The position numbers and the translations under genes were made by a program. The notes beneath the pieces were generated by a model. It saw only the letters and a program-made list of their open reading frames with translations. It was not told the origin of the DNA and ran no database searches. DNA of 39,778 nucleotides from Kitasatospora griseola (GTDB lineage: Bacteria > Actinomycetota > Actinomycetes > Streptomycetales > Streptomycetaceae), in NCBI RefSeq assembly GCF_014648555.1, contig NZ_BMRI01000034.1:1-39778 (forward strand), written 5' to 3'. Below are positions 1 to 9,512 of the stretch, one piece after another. Every line of letters starts with the position of its first letter. Within the stretch, counting starts at the first letter, position 1.

Positions 1-271
1 CTCGGCGTGGCTGTCGGCGTCCCGCAGGGCGAAGAGCGACTAGCTACCTAGATCACGAAGTCGCACTGGAGTACTAGTCGCGCGGAGCCTCGCCTCCGGT
101 CTGGACAAGCTGCCCGCCGAGAGCTTGCCGCGGCCAACTGCTCGACGGCGACCTTCTCGTCGCGCCAGCGGCCGCTCCCGTCAGCCAACGCGACCGCGAA
201 GATGGAGAACGACCCTCCCGCGCCTGTGGATCGCGGGTACTCCGCGGAGCCCGTCATCGCTCTGGCAGGGG
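1..271. other. Left edge, no confident gene
   Basis: I see no complete gene here. On the minus strand, about positions 145-240 read as a protein-like stretch (SIFAVALADGSGRWRDEKVA) with G/C-rich third positions. It has no convincing start and its frame soon runs into unlikely codons, so it may be a coding remnant. Stop codons crowd positions 40-60. A gene running off the left edge cannot be excluded. Confidence 0.3.
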
Positions 272-1384
272 TCAGCGGATACGGCGCCGCCGACCGGTGG
301 CTCCGGTCGTGCGGGCGATGAACGCCCCACGCCCTTCGCCCGCCTTGTCGACGGACGGCGTCGCGGCCCATTCGCGGCCGGCGTGGTTCAGCAGCCACGC
401 AAGGGCGGTAGCGCGGGCCAGGTCGAGGAGGCTGTCGGTGAAGTGGACGTCGGCGTACGAGGAGCCTTCGGGGTGGGCTTTTCGGGCCGTGGTCCATTCG
501 GCGAGCGCGCAGGCGGCGCTCCTGCTCATCGACACGGTGTCGGGAGCCGGGGTGCCTCGGCGCCCGCCGGTGGCGCGCCGCCAGGTCTCCTGCTGGGCGG
601 CAACCACTTCGTCGCGCAGACTGTGGAGTTCCTCCAGCGGGGTGTGGCAGAGCGTGTCGAAGCGCTCCTCGGTGTTCGTCTCTCCGAAACGGGCCATCTG
701 GCACGCGTGGGCCGCGGCGGCGTACTCCCAGACGGCGAGGCGGGCGACGCTGGATTCATCGGAGTCCAGGTCGATCGCGGCCTCCAGGTCGCGCATGAGA
801 TCGAGGTCGTCCTCGGGCAGGTGCGGCGAGTTGAGGTGGGTCAGCACGCCGAGCAGGCGGCCGTCGATCTCTTCCCTCGAGGCGTGGGCGAGATCGGGCC
901 GTCGCCGCAGGTTCGCGCGCATCTTCCGGATGGCCATCCCGCCCTCCCTGACGTCGAGGAAGGCTTCGGCTTCGGCCCAGTCGTAGTGGATGTCCCGTTC
1001 GGAGCCGGGGTCTCCGGGGACGGCGTCCATGATCTTGGCCGTCGCGTCGCGGTGGCGCTCCCGGTCGGGGAAGTACGTCCTGATGAGCGCCAACTTCAGT
1101 GGGACCTCCGGGATTCGGGCGTTGTCGCAGAAGAAGGCGAGCAGGACGGTGTCGTCCAGCCGGCGACCGGGCCGGTGCCGACGTGCCAGCGCGCGGGCGA
1201 GGTCTTTCACCTCCTGCGGGTAGGAGGTGCGAGTGCCGGCTCGTCCCAGGTACTCCCTGTCGGGGGCGGGCAGCAGGTTCTCGCGCCGCCAGCGTTCGAG
1301 CTGGGCGTGGCTGACGGGGTTCCCGTCAGCGGCCGTCAGGACCATGAGTTCGCGGTAGGCGCCCGTCGGCGCGGAGCGTGGCAT
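272..1384 (-). CDS. MerR-like DNA-binding protein, divergent from cas operon
   Basis: The 370-residue protein has an N-terminal segment (about residues 20-70) that reads like a MerR-type winged helix: VSHAQLERWRRENLLP, then a basic turn and a YPQEVKDLARALARRH helix. The remaining 300 residues are mostly helical and charged with no motif I recognise, so any ligand or partner domain is unknown. The gene points away from csb1 across a shared 284-nt intergenic region, the usual layout for a regulator of the neighbouring operon, but control of cas expression is inference. The ATG at 1384 has no clear Shine-Dalgarno; a second in-frame ATG lies 13 codons downstream, before the helix-turn-helix, so the start is uncertain. 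The gene could instead belong to a neighbouring accessory unit on the left. Confidence 0.6.
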   Translation of the reverse strand: MPRSAPTGAYRELMVLTAADGNPVSHAQLERWRRENLLPAPDREYLGRAGTRTSYPQEVKDLARALARRHRPGRRLDDTVLLAFFCDNARIPEVPLKLALIRTYFPDRERHRDATAKIMDAVPGDPGSERDIHYDWAEAEAFLDVREGGMAIRKMRANLRRRPDLAHASREEIDGRLLGVLTHLNSPHLPEDDLDLMRDLEAAIDLDSDESSVARLAVWEYAAAAHACQMARFGETNTEERFDTLCHTPLEELHSLRDEVVAAQQETWRRATGGRRGTPAPDTVSMSRSAACALAEWTTARKAHPEGSSYADVHFTDSLLDLARATALAWLLNHAGREWAATPSVDKAGEGRGAFIARTTGATGRRRRIR

Positions 1385-1668
1385 GCAAAAACGCTACAAA
1401 GCGAGCCGGGCGAGTTCTCGGAGTCAGGCGCGGGGGTGCAGTTCGCTTATCCCGCCCCCATCGCTTACGGCGGGCACGGACCTGCACGGGACCGAATCGG
1501 AGAACCAACGGGCCGCCAGCGAGCCCCGACTGGAAGAGCGGACCATCTTAGGGCAACTGCTACCTCTAGAAAGTGTTCTGACGGGTCATCACCCAAATGG
1601 GTGGGGGCTGTCGGCGGGGGCTGCTTCGATGCGAACTGTCCGAGAGATTCCTGCACAAGGAGGGTTCC
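1385..1668. promoter_or_regulatory. Divergent promoter region of MerR-like gene and cas operon
   Basis: This 284-nt gap must hold both divergent promoters. A short palindrome, CGCT-ACAA-AGCG, lies just upstream of the MerR-like start (about 1391-1402) and could be an operator. The csb1 start is set by an AAGGAGG Shine-Dalgarno at 1657-1663. I cannot assign -35/-10 boxes with confidence. Confidence 0.4.
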
Positions 1669-2898
1669 ATGGAGGCGTTGTACGAGCGGCTGGCCGAGGC
1701 AGCGAGCGGCCTTGCGGTGGACGGTGCGATCCGGGTGACGGCCCGGTACGAGCCTGTGGCGGGCGTGGGAACGCCGGTGTCGCCGCCGACCGTGAAGGTC
1801 ACCCGGACCGTCCGAGATCTGGCGACGGGCAAGGAGCGGGAGGTCGACGGGCCGGGCCAGTTGTTCGAGGACCGGTGGGTCGGGCAGGAGTCCGCGGAGG
1901 TGGTGCTGCTGGACCAGCGGCAGTCGCAGGCGAACCGGTGCGAGACTGCTCTGTTGGAAGCGGTCGACCAGGGCGATGTGCTGCTGCCGCATCTGGCGCT
2001 GCACGTGAGCGCGGAGGGCCGGGAACTGCGGATGACGAACCTGGACGCCCCGCACCGTTCCCGTGACGCCTACTTCCGTGACGCGCTGGACGAGTCCGGA
2101 GCGAAGTTCGACGACACGGTTGCGGGGCGAGCGCTGCGCGACACGGGAACCGGTGACGTGCGCGCCTTCCTGGAGTCGGCGCCCTCGGACCTGGTGTACG
2201 GGCTGTGGGATTCGCACCGCAAGCGCCGCGTGCAGTTGAAGGTACCGCGCGCCTACACCTCGGAGATGGTGGGCCTGCGTCCATTGTCCGGAAAGCGCGC
2301 GGCGGGGCGCCTGGATGTGTGGAACTTCCCCGGCGACAACGTGGAGTTGACCGCCGACGGCTGGCGGCCGGTCGACGGCGCGGGCAAGAAGAGCGGCAAG
2401 GGGAAGACGCTCAAGGCGTCGGCGGTCGGGCACGGCATGATTCCGCCGGTCGCCGGGATGGGCGGGGTGACGGTGCAGGCGATCGAGCGGAACGCGTCAC
2501 TGGCCTTGGCGGGCCTGAGGGCGCTGCGCTTCGGCGACGCATCGAAGGAGTACGTGCGGGCAGCAAGGGCGCTGTTGGCGGCGCTCGCGCTGCTGGGGGA
2601 TCGGCTGGCGTTCGCGGCGCCGGCGGTACGGCTGCGGTCGGGCTGCGACCTGCTGCTGGTGTCGGAGCGCATCGAGTGGGTCGGGCGCGGGCGTGAGGGC
2701 GTGGCGGTGACGGAGCCGCTGGAGCTGGAGACGGCAGGGCAGGCTCTGGAGCTGTTCGAGTTCGCGCGCTCGCGGGCCGAGGAGGCGGGCCTTATGTGGT
2801 CGAAGGAGCCGGTGCGGCTGCGACCGAACGCGCAGGTGCAGCAGGCGATCGAGCGCTCCTTCCGCCTGGAGGGCATCGGCGAGGCGGAAGGCGAGTAG
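1669..2898 (+). CDS. csb1: Type I-G Cascade backbone Csb1 (Cas7, GSU0053 family)
   Basis: This 409-residue protein is recognised as Csb1, the Cas7-type RAMP that forms the crRNA-binding backbone of type I-G (formerly I-U) effector complexes. The family signature DQRQSQANRCETALLEA lies at about residues 80-97, and a GGVTVQAIERNASLALAGLR block lies near residue 266. The ATG at 1669 is chosen because AAGGAGG sits 5 nt upstream; the frame opens further upstream but nothing there supports translation. It is the first gene of a tight operon with csb2 (6-nt gap), cas3 and a Cas8-like gene, all transcribed toward the array. Length and context fit the family, and no damage is visible. Confidence 0.9.
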   Translation: MEALYERLAEAASGLAVDGAIRVTARYEPVAGVGTPVSPPTVKVTRTVRDLATGKEREVDGPGQLFEDRWVGQESAEVVLLDQRQSQANRCETALLEAVDQGDVLLPHLALHVSAEGRELRMTNLDAPHRSRDAYFRDALDESGAKFDDTVAGRALRDTGTGDVRAFLESAPSDLVYGLWDSHRKRRVQLKVPRAYTSEMVGLRPLSGKRAAGRLDVWNFPGDNVELTADGWRPVDGAGKKSGKGKTLKASAVGHGMIPPVAGMGGVTVQAIERNASLALAGLRALRFGDASKEYVRAARALLAALALLGDRLAFAAPAVRLRSGCDLLLVSERIEWVGRGREGVAVTEPLELETAGQALELFEFARSRAEEAGLMWSKEPVRLRPNAQVQQAIERSFRLEGIGEAEGE

Positions 2899-2904
2899 AG
2901 CGTC

Positions 2905-4377
2905 ATGCCTTTCCACATCTCGGTGGAGCTGCTTGAACCGCTCTACCAGGCGACCGCGATGGACGGTGAGAAGGCCGAGTGGCCGCCCCACCCGGCCCGC
3001 CTGTTCTGCGCGCTCGTCGCGCACGCCGACCTCGACAATGCCGCGCACCGGATCGCGTTGACGTGGCTGGAGGCCCAGGAGCCGCCGGTGGTCACGGTGC
3101 CGGCCAAGCACTTGGAGGCGGAACACCCGCGCGCGGCATGGGTGGTGACCAACATCGTGAACCCGGCGAAGGCGACCCACACCTTGCTGCCCGGGCGCAC
3201 CGCGGGCGGTGTCCCCCGGAGGTGGGCGCAGAAGACGCTGTCGGGTTCGCGGATGGTGTTCAGTTGGGCCGCGGAGCCGGGGGAGGATCTCGCCCCGGTG
3301 TTGAAGGAACTGGTCCGCCGGGTGCCGTACTTCGGGCGTTCGACCGGGGCGGGGCTGCTGGAGGCCTGGTGCGGGCCCGACGAGCCCGGCAACGGCGATG
3401 GGCGGCGGCTGCGCTGGCTGCCAGCTCCCGCCGGCGAGTACCCGAAGGGCTCGCGGCCGATCCGCGTCCCCTACCGCGGCTACTTGGCCTGGCTGGAGGA
3501 GGCGTTCGAGGAACAGCGGCCGGCCTGGAGCCAGTCGGTCACCCACCACTACCTCGACCCCGACCACGACGACCGGCCCGGAACGCCAGCAGCGGATGGC
3601 CCGTTCGGTGACCTGCTGACGTTCTCCTTCGCCCCGGGCGTGGCGCTGGATCCGCGGTGGACGCTGGAGCTGACCGGCCGGCTGCGAAGCACGGTGCTGG
3701 GCACCCTGGAAGCGATGGGCCACGACGTCGAGGCGATGACCACCGTCCACGGCCACAAGAACAGCCCGGACGACCCACGCCCGGTGGCCTACCTCGCGCT
3801 GCCGTTCATCGGCCACCATCACGCCGACGGGATGCTTCGCGGCCTGGGCATCGCCCTGCCCCGCGAGATGCCCAGGCAGGACCGCAAGGCACTGCTCGCA
3901 GCCCTCCTCCGCCACGACGGGGGCCTGCGCTGGATCCGGCAGGCGGACGGGCAGCCGCTGGACCTGGTACGGGTCAGCCCCGCCGACCAGGACTCGTGGC
4001 CGCAGACCCTCCAACCGGGGACGTGGCAGAGACCCTCGACCGTGTGGACCACAGTGCTGCCGATGGTCCTCGACCGCTTCCCCAAGAAGTACGACGAAGC
4101 CTCGTGGGCCCACTCGGTCACCGCCAGCTGCGTCGCAGCAGGGCTCCCCGAACCCGCGCAGGTACAGGTGAGCCTGCGCGGCGCGCTCATGCCCGGAGCC
4201 CCGAGGGTGGACGGCTTCCCGGTGCGCCGCAAGGACGGAGAGCGGCCGTTGCCGAGCTGCCACGTACGCCTGACCTTCCCTGCTCCGGTGACGGGACCGG
4301 TGGTGCTGGGCAGTAAGAAGAACTTCGGCCTGGGCCTGTGCCGTCCGGAGCCCGACTTCCAGGAGGACGACCGATGA
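2905..4377 (+). CDS. csb2: Type I-G protein Csb2 (Cas5/Cas6-like, GSU0054 family)
   Basis: This 490-residue protein follows csb1 by 6 nt and overlaps cas3 by 4 nt. In type I-G systems Csb2 is a two-RAMP protein regarded as a Cas5-Cas6 fusion that caps the crRNA and processes the repeat transcript. What is visible: an N-terminal RAMP-like strand (FHISVELLEPLYQA) and, near the C-terminus (about residues 469-482), a glycine-rich loop GSKKNFGLGLCRPE typical of RAMP and Cas6 folds. No separate cas6 gene is present, which agrees with Csb2 doing crRNA maturation. I did not identify catalytic histidines with certainty. Confidence 0.88.
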   Translation: MPFHISVELLEPLYQATAMDGEKAEWPPHPARLFCALVAHADLDNAAHRIALTWLEAQEPPVVTVPAKHLEAEHPRAAWVVTNIVNPAKATHTLLPGRTAGGVPRRWAQKTLSGSRMVFSWAAEPGEDLAPVLKELVRRVPYFGRSTGAGLLEAWCGPDEPGNGDGRRLRWLPAPAGEYPKGSRPIRVPYRGYLAWLEEAFEEQRPAWSQSVTHHYLDPDHDDRPGTPAADGPFGDLLTFSFAPGVALDPRWTLELTGRLRSTVLGTLEAMGHDVEAMTTVHGHKNSPDDPRPVAYLALPFIGHHHADGMLRGLGIALPREMPRQDRKALLAALLRHDGGLRWIRQADGQPLDLVRVSPADQDSWPQTLQPGTWQRPSTVWTTVLPMVLDRFPKKYDEASWAHSVTASCVAAGLPEPAQVQVSLRGALMPGAPRVDGFPVRRKDGERPLPSCHVRLTFPAPVTGPVVLGSKKNFGLGLCRPEPDFQEDDR

Positions 4378-7300
4378 CGGGCACCGAGCGGTTGCCGAGG
4401 ATCGAGGCGGCTGAGTTCCCGACCTTTTTCCGGGAAGTCCACCACCACACCCACTGCCCGGACGGGGCCGCGACTGTGGTGTGCGACGGGTGCGAGGGCT
4501 GGGCGCCGTTCCCTTGGCAAAGCGCCTACTTGGACGCCGTGGCCGACGGCGCGAGGTGGCCCGACCTCGACGTGCCCACCGCGCTGGGCAAGACGACGTT
4601 CATCGACATCTGGCTCTTCCTCCTCGCTTGGGAACACGCCCGCGGGGTGGGCCGGAAGCACCGGACGGTGCCGCTGCGGCTGTTCTTCTGCGTCGACCGG
4701 CGCCTGGTGGTCGACCAGGCCCACCAGCACTCCCTCGAGCTGGCCGCGGCCCTCGCCGGGGCACCGGCCGGTTCCGTGCGGGCGAAGGTCGCCGCATCGC
4801 TGCGCGACCTCGGCGGAGGAACAGCGCCTCTGGAGGTGGTGCGGATGCGCGGCGGCACCAGGTGGGAGTCGAACTGGGTACGCAGCCCGGCCCAGCCGCT
4901 GGTGGTGACGTCGACCGTAGACCAGTACGGCAGCCGCCTGCTGTTCCGCGGCTACCACACCTCACCGCAGCGCGCTCCGATCGACGCCGCCCTGACCGGG
5001 TACGACGCCCTGCTCGCCCTGGACGAGGCCCACCTGTCGAAGGCCCTGCTGGCGACCGCCGCCGACACCGCTCTCTACCAGCGGACAGCGGCACGAGCGG
5101 AGTTGGCGCTACGGGCGCTTCGGGTGGTGAGCCTGTCGGCGACCAGCGCCACCGGAGGGCGGCCCCGCCTGGGCATCGGCGACGCCGACCGCGCCCATCC
5201 GATCGCCGGGCGGCGGATCGCCGCCGAGCGCCACGTAACGCTGCTGGACGCCAGCGGCTGGGCGAAGAAGCCCGCCGAGGCGTTCGCCCTCGCCACCGGC
5301 ACCGGCTTGGACGCCGTCCTTCCCCTCCTTAAGCTGCCCGCGGTCGCGGTGATCGCCAACACCATCACCCACGCTCGCGCCGCCCACGAAGCACTCTCTC
5401 GGCGCACCGACGTGGACGTGCTGCTGCTGACCGGGCGCTGCCGGCCAGCGGAGCGCGACCTGCTCGTCACCGGCCCGCTGGCCGAACTCCTGACCGGCAT
5501 CGACCCCGACCGCGAACGCCCCCTCGTCGTGATCAGCACCCAGACCCTCGAAGTGGGGATCGACTGCACCTTCGGAGCGATGGTCAGCGAATGCGGCGAC
5601 TGGGCCTCCGCCCTGCAGCGCCTCGGGCGCCTCGACCGCCGCGGCGAACTCGGCCCCGTGCCCGCGATCCTCGTACGCACCCACAACTCCGAGGACGCCG
5701 ACCGCATCCCCGTCTACGGCCCGGCCGCCGCCCGTACCTGGCAGTGGCTCACCCACCACACCCCCACCCTCGACACCCAGGACCCCGCCGAACTGACCCC
5801 CCACCTCCTCGACGGCCTGGTCCTCAACCCCGCCACCTTGCCCGGCCTCCTCGACGGCACCGACACCGCACCGCTCACCCGCGCCGGCGAACACATCCCC
5901 CCTGTCCACCAGGTGCGCGTGGACGCCTTCGCCCGCACCAGCCCCATCCCCGTCCCCGACGAATCCCCCGCCCCCTTCCTCCACGGCCTCGACACCGGCC
6001 AGCCCGAAGTCCAACTCCTGTGGCGCGCCGACCTCACCACCGACACCACCGACCCCGACGCCCTCGCCGAACACCTGTCCACCACCCCCGTCCACACCGC
6101 CGAAACCCTCTCCATGCCCCTCGCCGCGGTGCGCCGCTTCCTCACCGAACCCCGCCGCACCCCCGACACCAGCGACCTCGAAGGCCCCGACGCCGACACC
6201 ACACCCGAACCCCGCAACCCACCCACCCGCCTGCGCACCACCGTCCTCCAACGCGAAGCCGACGGCACCTGGACCACCCCGCGCACGGCCGACGACCTGA
6301 AACCCGGCACCACCCTCGTCCTGCCCACCACCGCCGGCGGCCACGACGCCTACGGCTGGACCGCCGACCCCGACACCCCCGTCCCCGACCTCGGCGACCA
6401 CCCCACCGATCACACCCGCACCCCGCTACGCCTGGACCCGGCAGTCCTGGCCAGCACCACCGGTACCGCCCCCGAGCAGTTCGCCCCGATCGTCAAACAG
6501 GCCATCACCGACCTGACCACCGATCCCGACGACCCGGGCGCCGTGAGCACGACCGACGCCATCCGCGCCGCGATCACCAGCCTGCTCACCGCCTTGCCCA
6601 CCGACACCGCACCCGACGGCCCCGCCCGGCACACCCCGGCGCTGCGCCGGCGCCTGGAGAGCCTGTTGGAGGTCGCCGAGTGGCGCACCGGACGGTCGGC
6701 TGCGGCCGGGGCGGTGCTGGTCGACCGCGATGGTCAGGGGCGGATCGTCCTCCTCCCGCCGCGGCGCGCCGACGCCGGCCGCTACCGGATTTCCGTGGAC
6801 GACGAGGACCCGGACAGCAGCAGCCTCACCCGCACCGTCACCCTCCAACACCACCACCAGAAGGTCGGCGAACGCGCCCGCGCCTTCGCCCGGGCCGTCG
6901 GACTGCCCGACGACCTGGTCGACGCCGTCGAGCTGGCCGCCCAGGCCCACGACTGCGGGAAACACCACCCGCGATTCCAGTGCATGCTCTGCTCCGGTGA
7001 CCGCCTGCTCGCCGAATCCCTGCCCGACGCCCTCGCCAAGTCCGGCATGGACCCCGCCGACCGCGCTACCCGGCGACGCGCCGCCCGACTGGCCAACTGG
7101 TCCAAGGACCTGCGCCACGAAGCCCTCAGCGCCGCCACCGTCCAGACCTGGCTCTCCACCGGCCCCGCCGCCGCCCAAGGGCTCGACCACGACCTCGTCA
7201 TCCACCTCGTCGCCGCCCACCACGGCTACGCCCGCCCGATGCTGCCCGCGGTCGCCGACCCCGAGCCCGTCCTCGTCGAGTGCACCATGCCCGACGACAC

Positions 7301-7454
7301 CACCGTCACCGTCTCCAGCACGACGATCGGCACCGACTGGAACGGCCCCGACCGCTTCGACACGCTCAACCACCGCTACGGCTTCTGGGGCCTGGCCCTC
7401 CTGGAATCCGTCGTCCGCCTCGCCGACATCGCCTGCTCCGAAGAAGGCAACTGA
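4374..7454 (+). CDS. cas3: Cas3 helicase-nuclease, type I-G, C-terminal HD domain
   Basis: This 1026-residue protein degrades target DNA after recruitment by the effector complex. The helicase comes first: Walker A PTALGKTT (about residues 68-75), DEAH in LALDEAHLSK (about 215), SAT-like SLSATSATGG (about 250) and the C-terminal lobe with STQTLEVGIDC and LQRLGRLDRRGE (about 385-425). A proline/threonine/aspartate-rich linker fills about 460-700. The HD nuclease follows: AHDCGKHHPRFQ (about 857) and VAAHHGYARP (about 945). Helicase-then-HD order is typical of type I-G and opposite to most type I Cas3. The ATG at 4374 overlaps the csb2 stop (ATGA) with AGGAGG at 4361-4366. All core motifs look intact. 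Confidence 0.92.
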   Translation: MTGTERLPRIEAAEFPTFFREVHHHTHCPDGAATVVCDGCEGWAPFPWQSAYLDAVADGARWPDLDVPTALGKTTFIDIWLFLLAWEHARGVGRKHRTVPLRLFFCVDRRLVVDQAHQHSLELAAALAGAPAGSVRAKVAASLRDLGGGTAPLEVVRMRGGTRWESNWVRSPAQPLVVTSTVDQYGSRLLFRGYHTSPQRAPIDAALTGYDALLALDEAHLSKALLATAADTALYQRTAARAELALRALRVVSLSATSATGGRPRLGIGDADRAHPIAGRRIAAERHVTLLDASGWAKKPAEAFALATGTGLDAVLPLLKLPAVAVIANTITHARAAHEALSRRTDVDVLLLTGRCRPAERDLLVTGPLAELLTGIDPDRERPLVVISTQTLEVGIDCTFGAMVSECGDWASALQRLGRLDRRGELGPVPAILVRTHNSEDADRIPVYGPAAARTWQWLTHHTPTLDTQDPAELTPHLLDGLVLNPATLPGLLDGTDTAPLTRAGEHIPPVHQVRVDAFARTSPIPVPDESPAPFLHGLDTGQPEVQLLWRADLTTDTTDPDALAEHLSTTPVHTAETLSMPLAAVRRFLTEPRRTPDTSDLEGPDADTTPEPRNPPTRLRTTVLQREADGTWTTPRTADDLKPGTTLVLPTTAGGHDAYGWTADPDTPVPDLGDHPTDHTRTPLRLDPAVLASTTGTAPEQFAPIVKQAITDLTTDPDDPGAVSTTDAIRAAITSLLTALPTDTAPDGPARHTPALRRRLESLLEVAEWRTGRSAAAGAVLVDRDGQGRIVLLPPRRADAGRYRISVDDEDPDSSSLTRTVTLQHHHQKVGERARAFARAVGLPDDLVDAVELAAQAHDCGKHHPRFQCMLCSGDRLLAESLPDALAKSGMDPADRATRRRAARLANWSKDLRHEALSAATVQTWLSTGPAAAQGLDHDLVIHLVAAHHGYARPMLPAVADPEPVLVECTMPDDTTVTVSSTTIGTDWNGPDRFDTLNHRYGFWGLALLESVVRLADIACSEEGN

Positions 7455-7456
7455 CC

Positions 7457-8554
7457 GTGCACCAACTCGAACTCCCCGCCCTGCACGCCGACGACCCGCT
7501 CGGCTTCCTCGCCGCCCTCGGCATCCTCGAACTCACCACCGCCACCCTCACCGCCAAACCCCGCCTCCACTGGAACGGCCCCGCCGGCCCCGCCGTCCTC
7601 ACCACCGACCAACCCCTCACCCTCGACACCCTCACCGACCTCCTCACGGCCCACCTCCCGCCCAAGCGCGCCCCCACGGCCGGGCAGCCTGATACGGCCG
7701 ACACCGAGGACCAAGACGACGAGGACACCGACACGGCCGGCACGAAGGACGAAGGCTGGGACTCCTTCCCGCATGTCCCCGGACTCCTCACCCGCACCCG
7801 CGAAGACACCACCGCCCCCAACGAAGCCCTGCGCCTTCGAGTCGACACCGCACACCACACACTGCGCGGACTCGCCCAGGCCGAACGCGAGACGGGCGAC
7901 CGCCAGGCCCGCTGGTTCGCCGCCTTGACTAACGTCATGTGCTTTGAGGACTACAAACCCAAGACCGGCAAGAACGACCCGGAACCTGTCGAAGGGGCGA
8001 CGCCCACCACGGTTCGACGCACGCCCGTCACACCGCTGATCGCCGCCGCCGGCCAGATGACCATCACGGGCCTGATGCAGAAAGCCGTCCTCGGCTGCCA
8101 CAACGACCCTCGGCAGATCCGCTCGGCCCTCGACGGCTGGCGCCGCGTCCCCGACTACGCCTCCGCCAACTTCGACCACCGCTCCCTCGGCGACGCCCAC
8201 ACCAACTCCGAAGGCAAGCCCTACCAGCGGGGAGCTCCGGGCCCGACCTGGCTCGCCCTCCACGCCCTCGGCACTTTCCGCCTCACCGCCACCGGCAACA
8301 CCCAGACCGCCACCAGCTGGGACACCACCAACCGCCGCGGCGCCCTACGATGGCCCGCCTGGACACCACCCCTCACCTCCACCGCCGTCACCGTCCTACT
8401 CGAACACCCCGCCGTCCGCGCCACCGAACCCGGCACGAACCACAACACCGCGATGCTCACCGACCTCGGCGTCACCTCCCTCTACACCGCATCCCGAACC
8501 GGCCTCAAACAGTCCAACGGCCCCCTCGCCGCAAGCCGCCACCTCTGGCCCTGA
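7457..8554 (+). CDS. cas8g: Cas8-like large-subunit candidate of type I-G (short)
   Basis: The GTG at 7457 lies 2 nt after the cas3 stop; the product has 365 residues. Its opening, VHQLELPALHADDPLGFLAALGILE, and the block TPLIAAAGQMTITGLMQKA resemble the Csx17/Csb3-type proteins that fill the Cas8 (large subunit, PAM-sensing) position in type I-G operons. An acidic low-complexity stretch (TADTEDQDDEDTDTA) lies near residues 75-95. Csx17 proteins as I recall them are considerably longer, so this may be the Csb3-like short form or a Cas3-associated extension protein. The role is inferred mainly from position: it is the only remaining candidate for the large subunit. Translation is likely coupled to cas3. 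Confidence 0.65.
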   Translation: MHQLELPALHADDPLGFLAALGILELTTATLTAKPRLHWNGPAGPAVLTTDQPLTLDTLTDLLTAHLPPKRAPTAGQPDTADTEDQDDEDTDTAGTKDEGWDSFPHVPGLLTRTREDTTAPNEALRLRVDTAHHTLRGLAQAERETGDRQARWFAALTNVMCFEDYKPKTGKNDPEPVEGATPTTVRRTPVTPLIAAAGQMTITGLMQKAVLGCHNDPRQIRSALDGWRRVPDYASANFDHRSLGDAHTNSEGKPYQRGAPGPTWLALHALGTFRLTATGNTQTATSWDTTNRRGALRWPAWTPPLTSTAVTVLLEHPAVRATEPGTNHNTAMLTDLGVTSLYTASRTGLKQSNGPLAASRHLWP

Positions 8555-8765
8555 ACCCCACCACCAACCGCCCACCACACGGTCCTTGACAACTCCACAG
8601 CGCCAACACAGAGAACGGCATCCCGGCCGGACACGACTTCGGAACCACAAGCAGACACGAAAACACCCCACCGCATCGAAGCAACAAGTCCGAATTGCCC
8701 AAAAAGACACCCAGGCAGGCACCGCAGCCGACTCGTCGGACCATCAAGCCTGCAGCTCAGACACC
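8555..8765 (+). promoter_or_regulatory. CRISPR leader between cas genes and array
   Basis: This 211-nt non-coding stretch is richer in A and C than its surroundings and abuts a perfect first repeat. A consensus -35-like TTGACA lies at 8586-8591, but I see no good -10 box 16-18 nt downstream, so the promoter is tentative. The intact first repeat and the tandem duplications near this end favour this side as the leader, with transcription on the plus strand like the cas genes. Confidence 0.55.
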
Positions 8766-8839
8766 GTCGCTCCGCACCATCCCGGTGCGGCACCATCGCA
8801 GCGGTGCGACCGAGGTGCCGTCGAGTACCACCAACTCGT

Positions 8840-9133
8840 GTCGCTCCGCACCATCCCGGTGCGGCACCATCGCAGCACCATCGAGGGGAACACCTCGGCC
8901 GACGGCTCGTCCAGTCGCTCCGCACCATCCCGGTGCGGCACCATCGCAGCACCATCGAGGGGAACACCTCGGCCGACGGCTCGTCCAGTCGCTCCGCACC
9001 ATCCCGGTGCGGCACCATCGCAGCGCGGCGTCGCGGATCCATTCGGTGTCGGCGCCGATGGTCGCTCCGCACCATCCCGGTGCGGCACCATCGCAGCGCG
9101 GCGTCGCGGATCCATTCGGTGTCGGCGCCGATG
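8840..9133 (+). repeat. Two tandem duplications of repeat-spacer units
   Basis: The 74-nt unit 8840-8913 is repeated exactly at 8914-8987, and the 73-nt unit 8988-9060 is repeated at 9061-9133. Each is a repeat plus an identical spacer. They lie within five repeats of the leader. Confidence 0.95.
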
Positions 9134-9497
9134 GTCGCTCCGCACTGTCCCGGTGCGGCACCATCGCAGCTGCTTGGACCACAGCGACTCGCCGAGGACG
9201 TCCTCGTCGCTCCGCACTGTCCCGGTGCGGCACCATCGCAGCCCCGTCCCGGACGGCCACACGGAGGCGTCGTGGCTGGTCGCTCCGCACTGTCCCGGTG
9301 CGGCACCATCGCAGCTGCATGTACAACGGGTGGCCGGACGAGCGCCTCCTCGTCGCTCCGCACCGTTCCGGTGCGGCACCATCGCAGCAAGTCGGAGCCG
9401 CTCGAACGTGAGATGCGCAAGCACGTCGCTCCGCACCGTCTCGGTGCGGCACCATCGCAGCAACTGGGCGAAGCTCTGAGCGCTCCGCGGTCGTCCT

Positions 9498-9512
9498 CGC
9501 CGCTCCGCACCA
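9498..9512 (+). repeat. CRISPR repeat with internal deletion
   Basis: This repeat begins GCCGCTCCGCACCATC and then passes almost straight into spacer sequence; the next repeat starts only 56 nt later (9554) instead of about 73. The sequence CACCATC occurs twice in repeats carrying the ACCATC loop, so loss of the segment between the two copies explains the gap. The repeat 3' end is left as AGC. Confidence 0.75.

Noticed and set aside
48-704. A 218-residue minus-strand protein at the left edge
   Set aside because: Most of it is an out-of-frame reading of the MerR-like gene. Only the last part looks protein-like, and it has no start.
125-1738. A 537-codon plus-strand frame opposite the MerR-like gene
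   Set aside because: Its composition is Arg/Gly/Val-rich without any domain. The minus-strand frame has a helix-turn-helix-like segment and better codon bias.
8555-8765. A complete sigma-70 promoter in the leader
   Set aside because: TTGACA is present, but no acceptable -10 box lies at the right distance. It is kept only as a tentative leader element.
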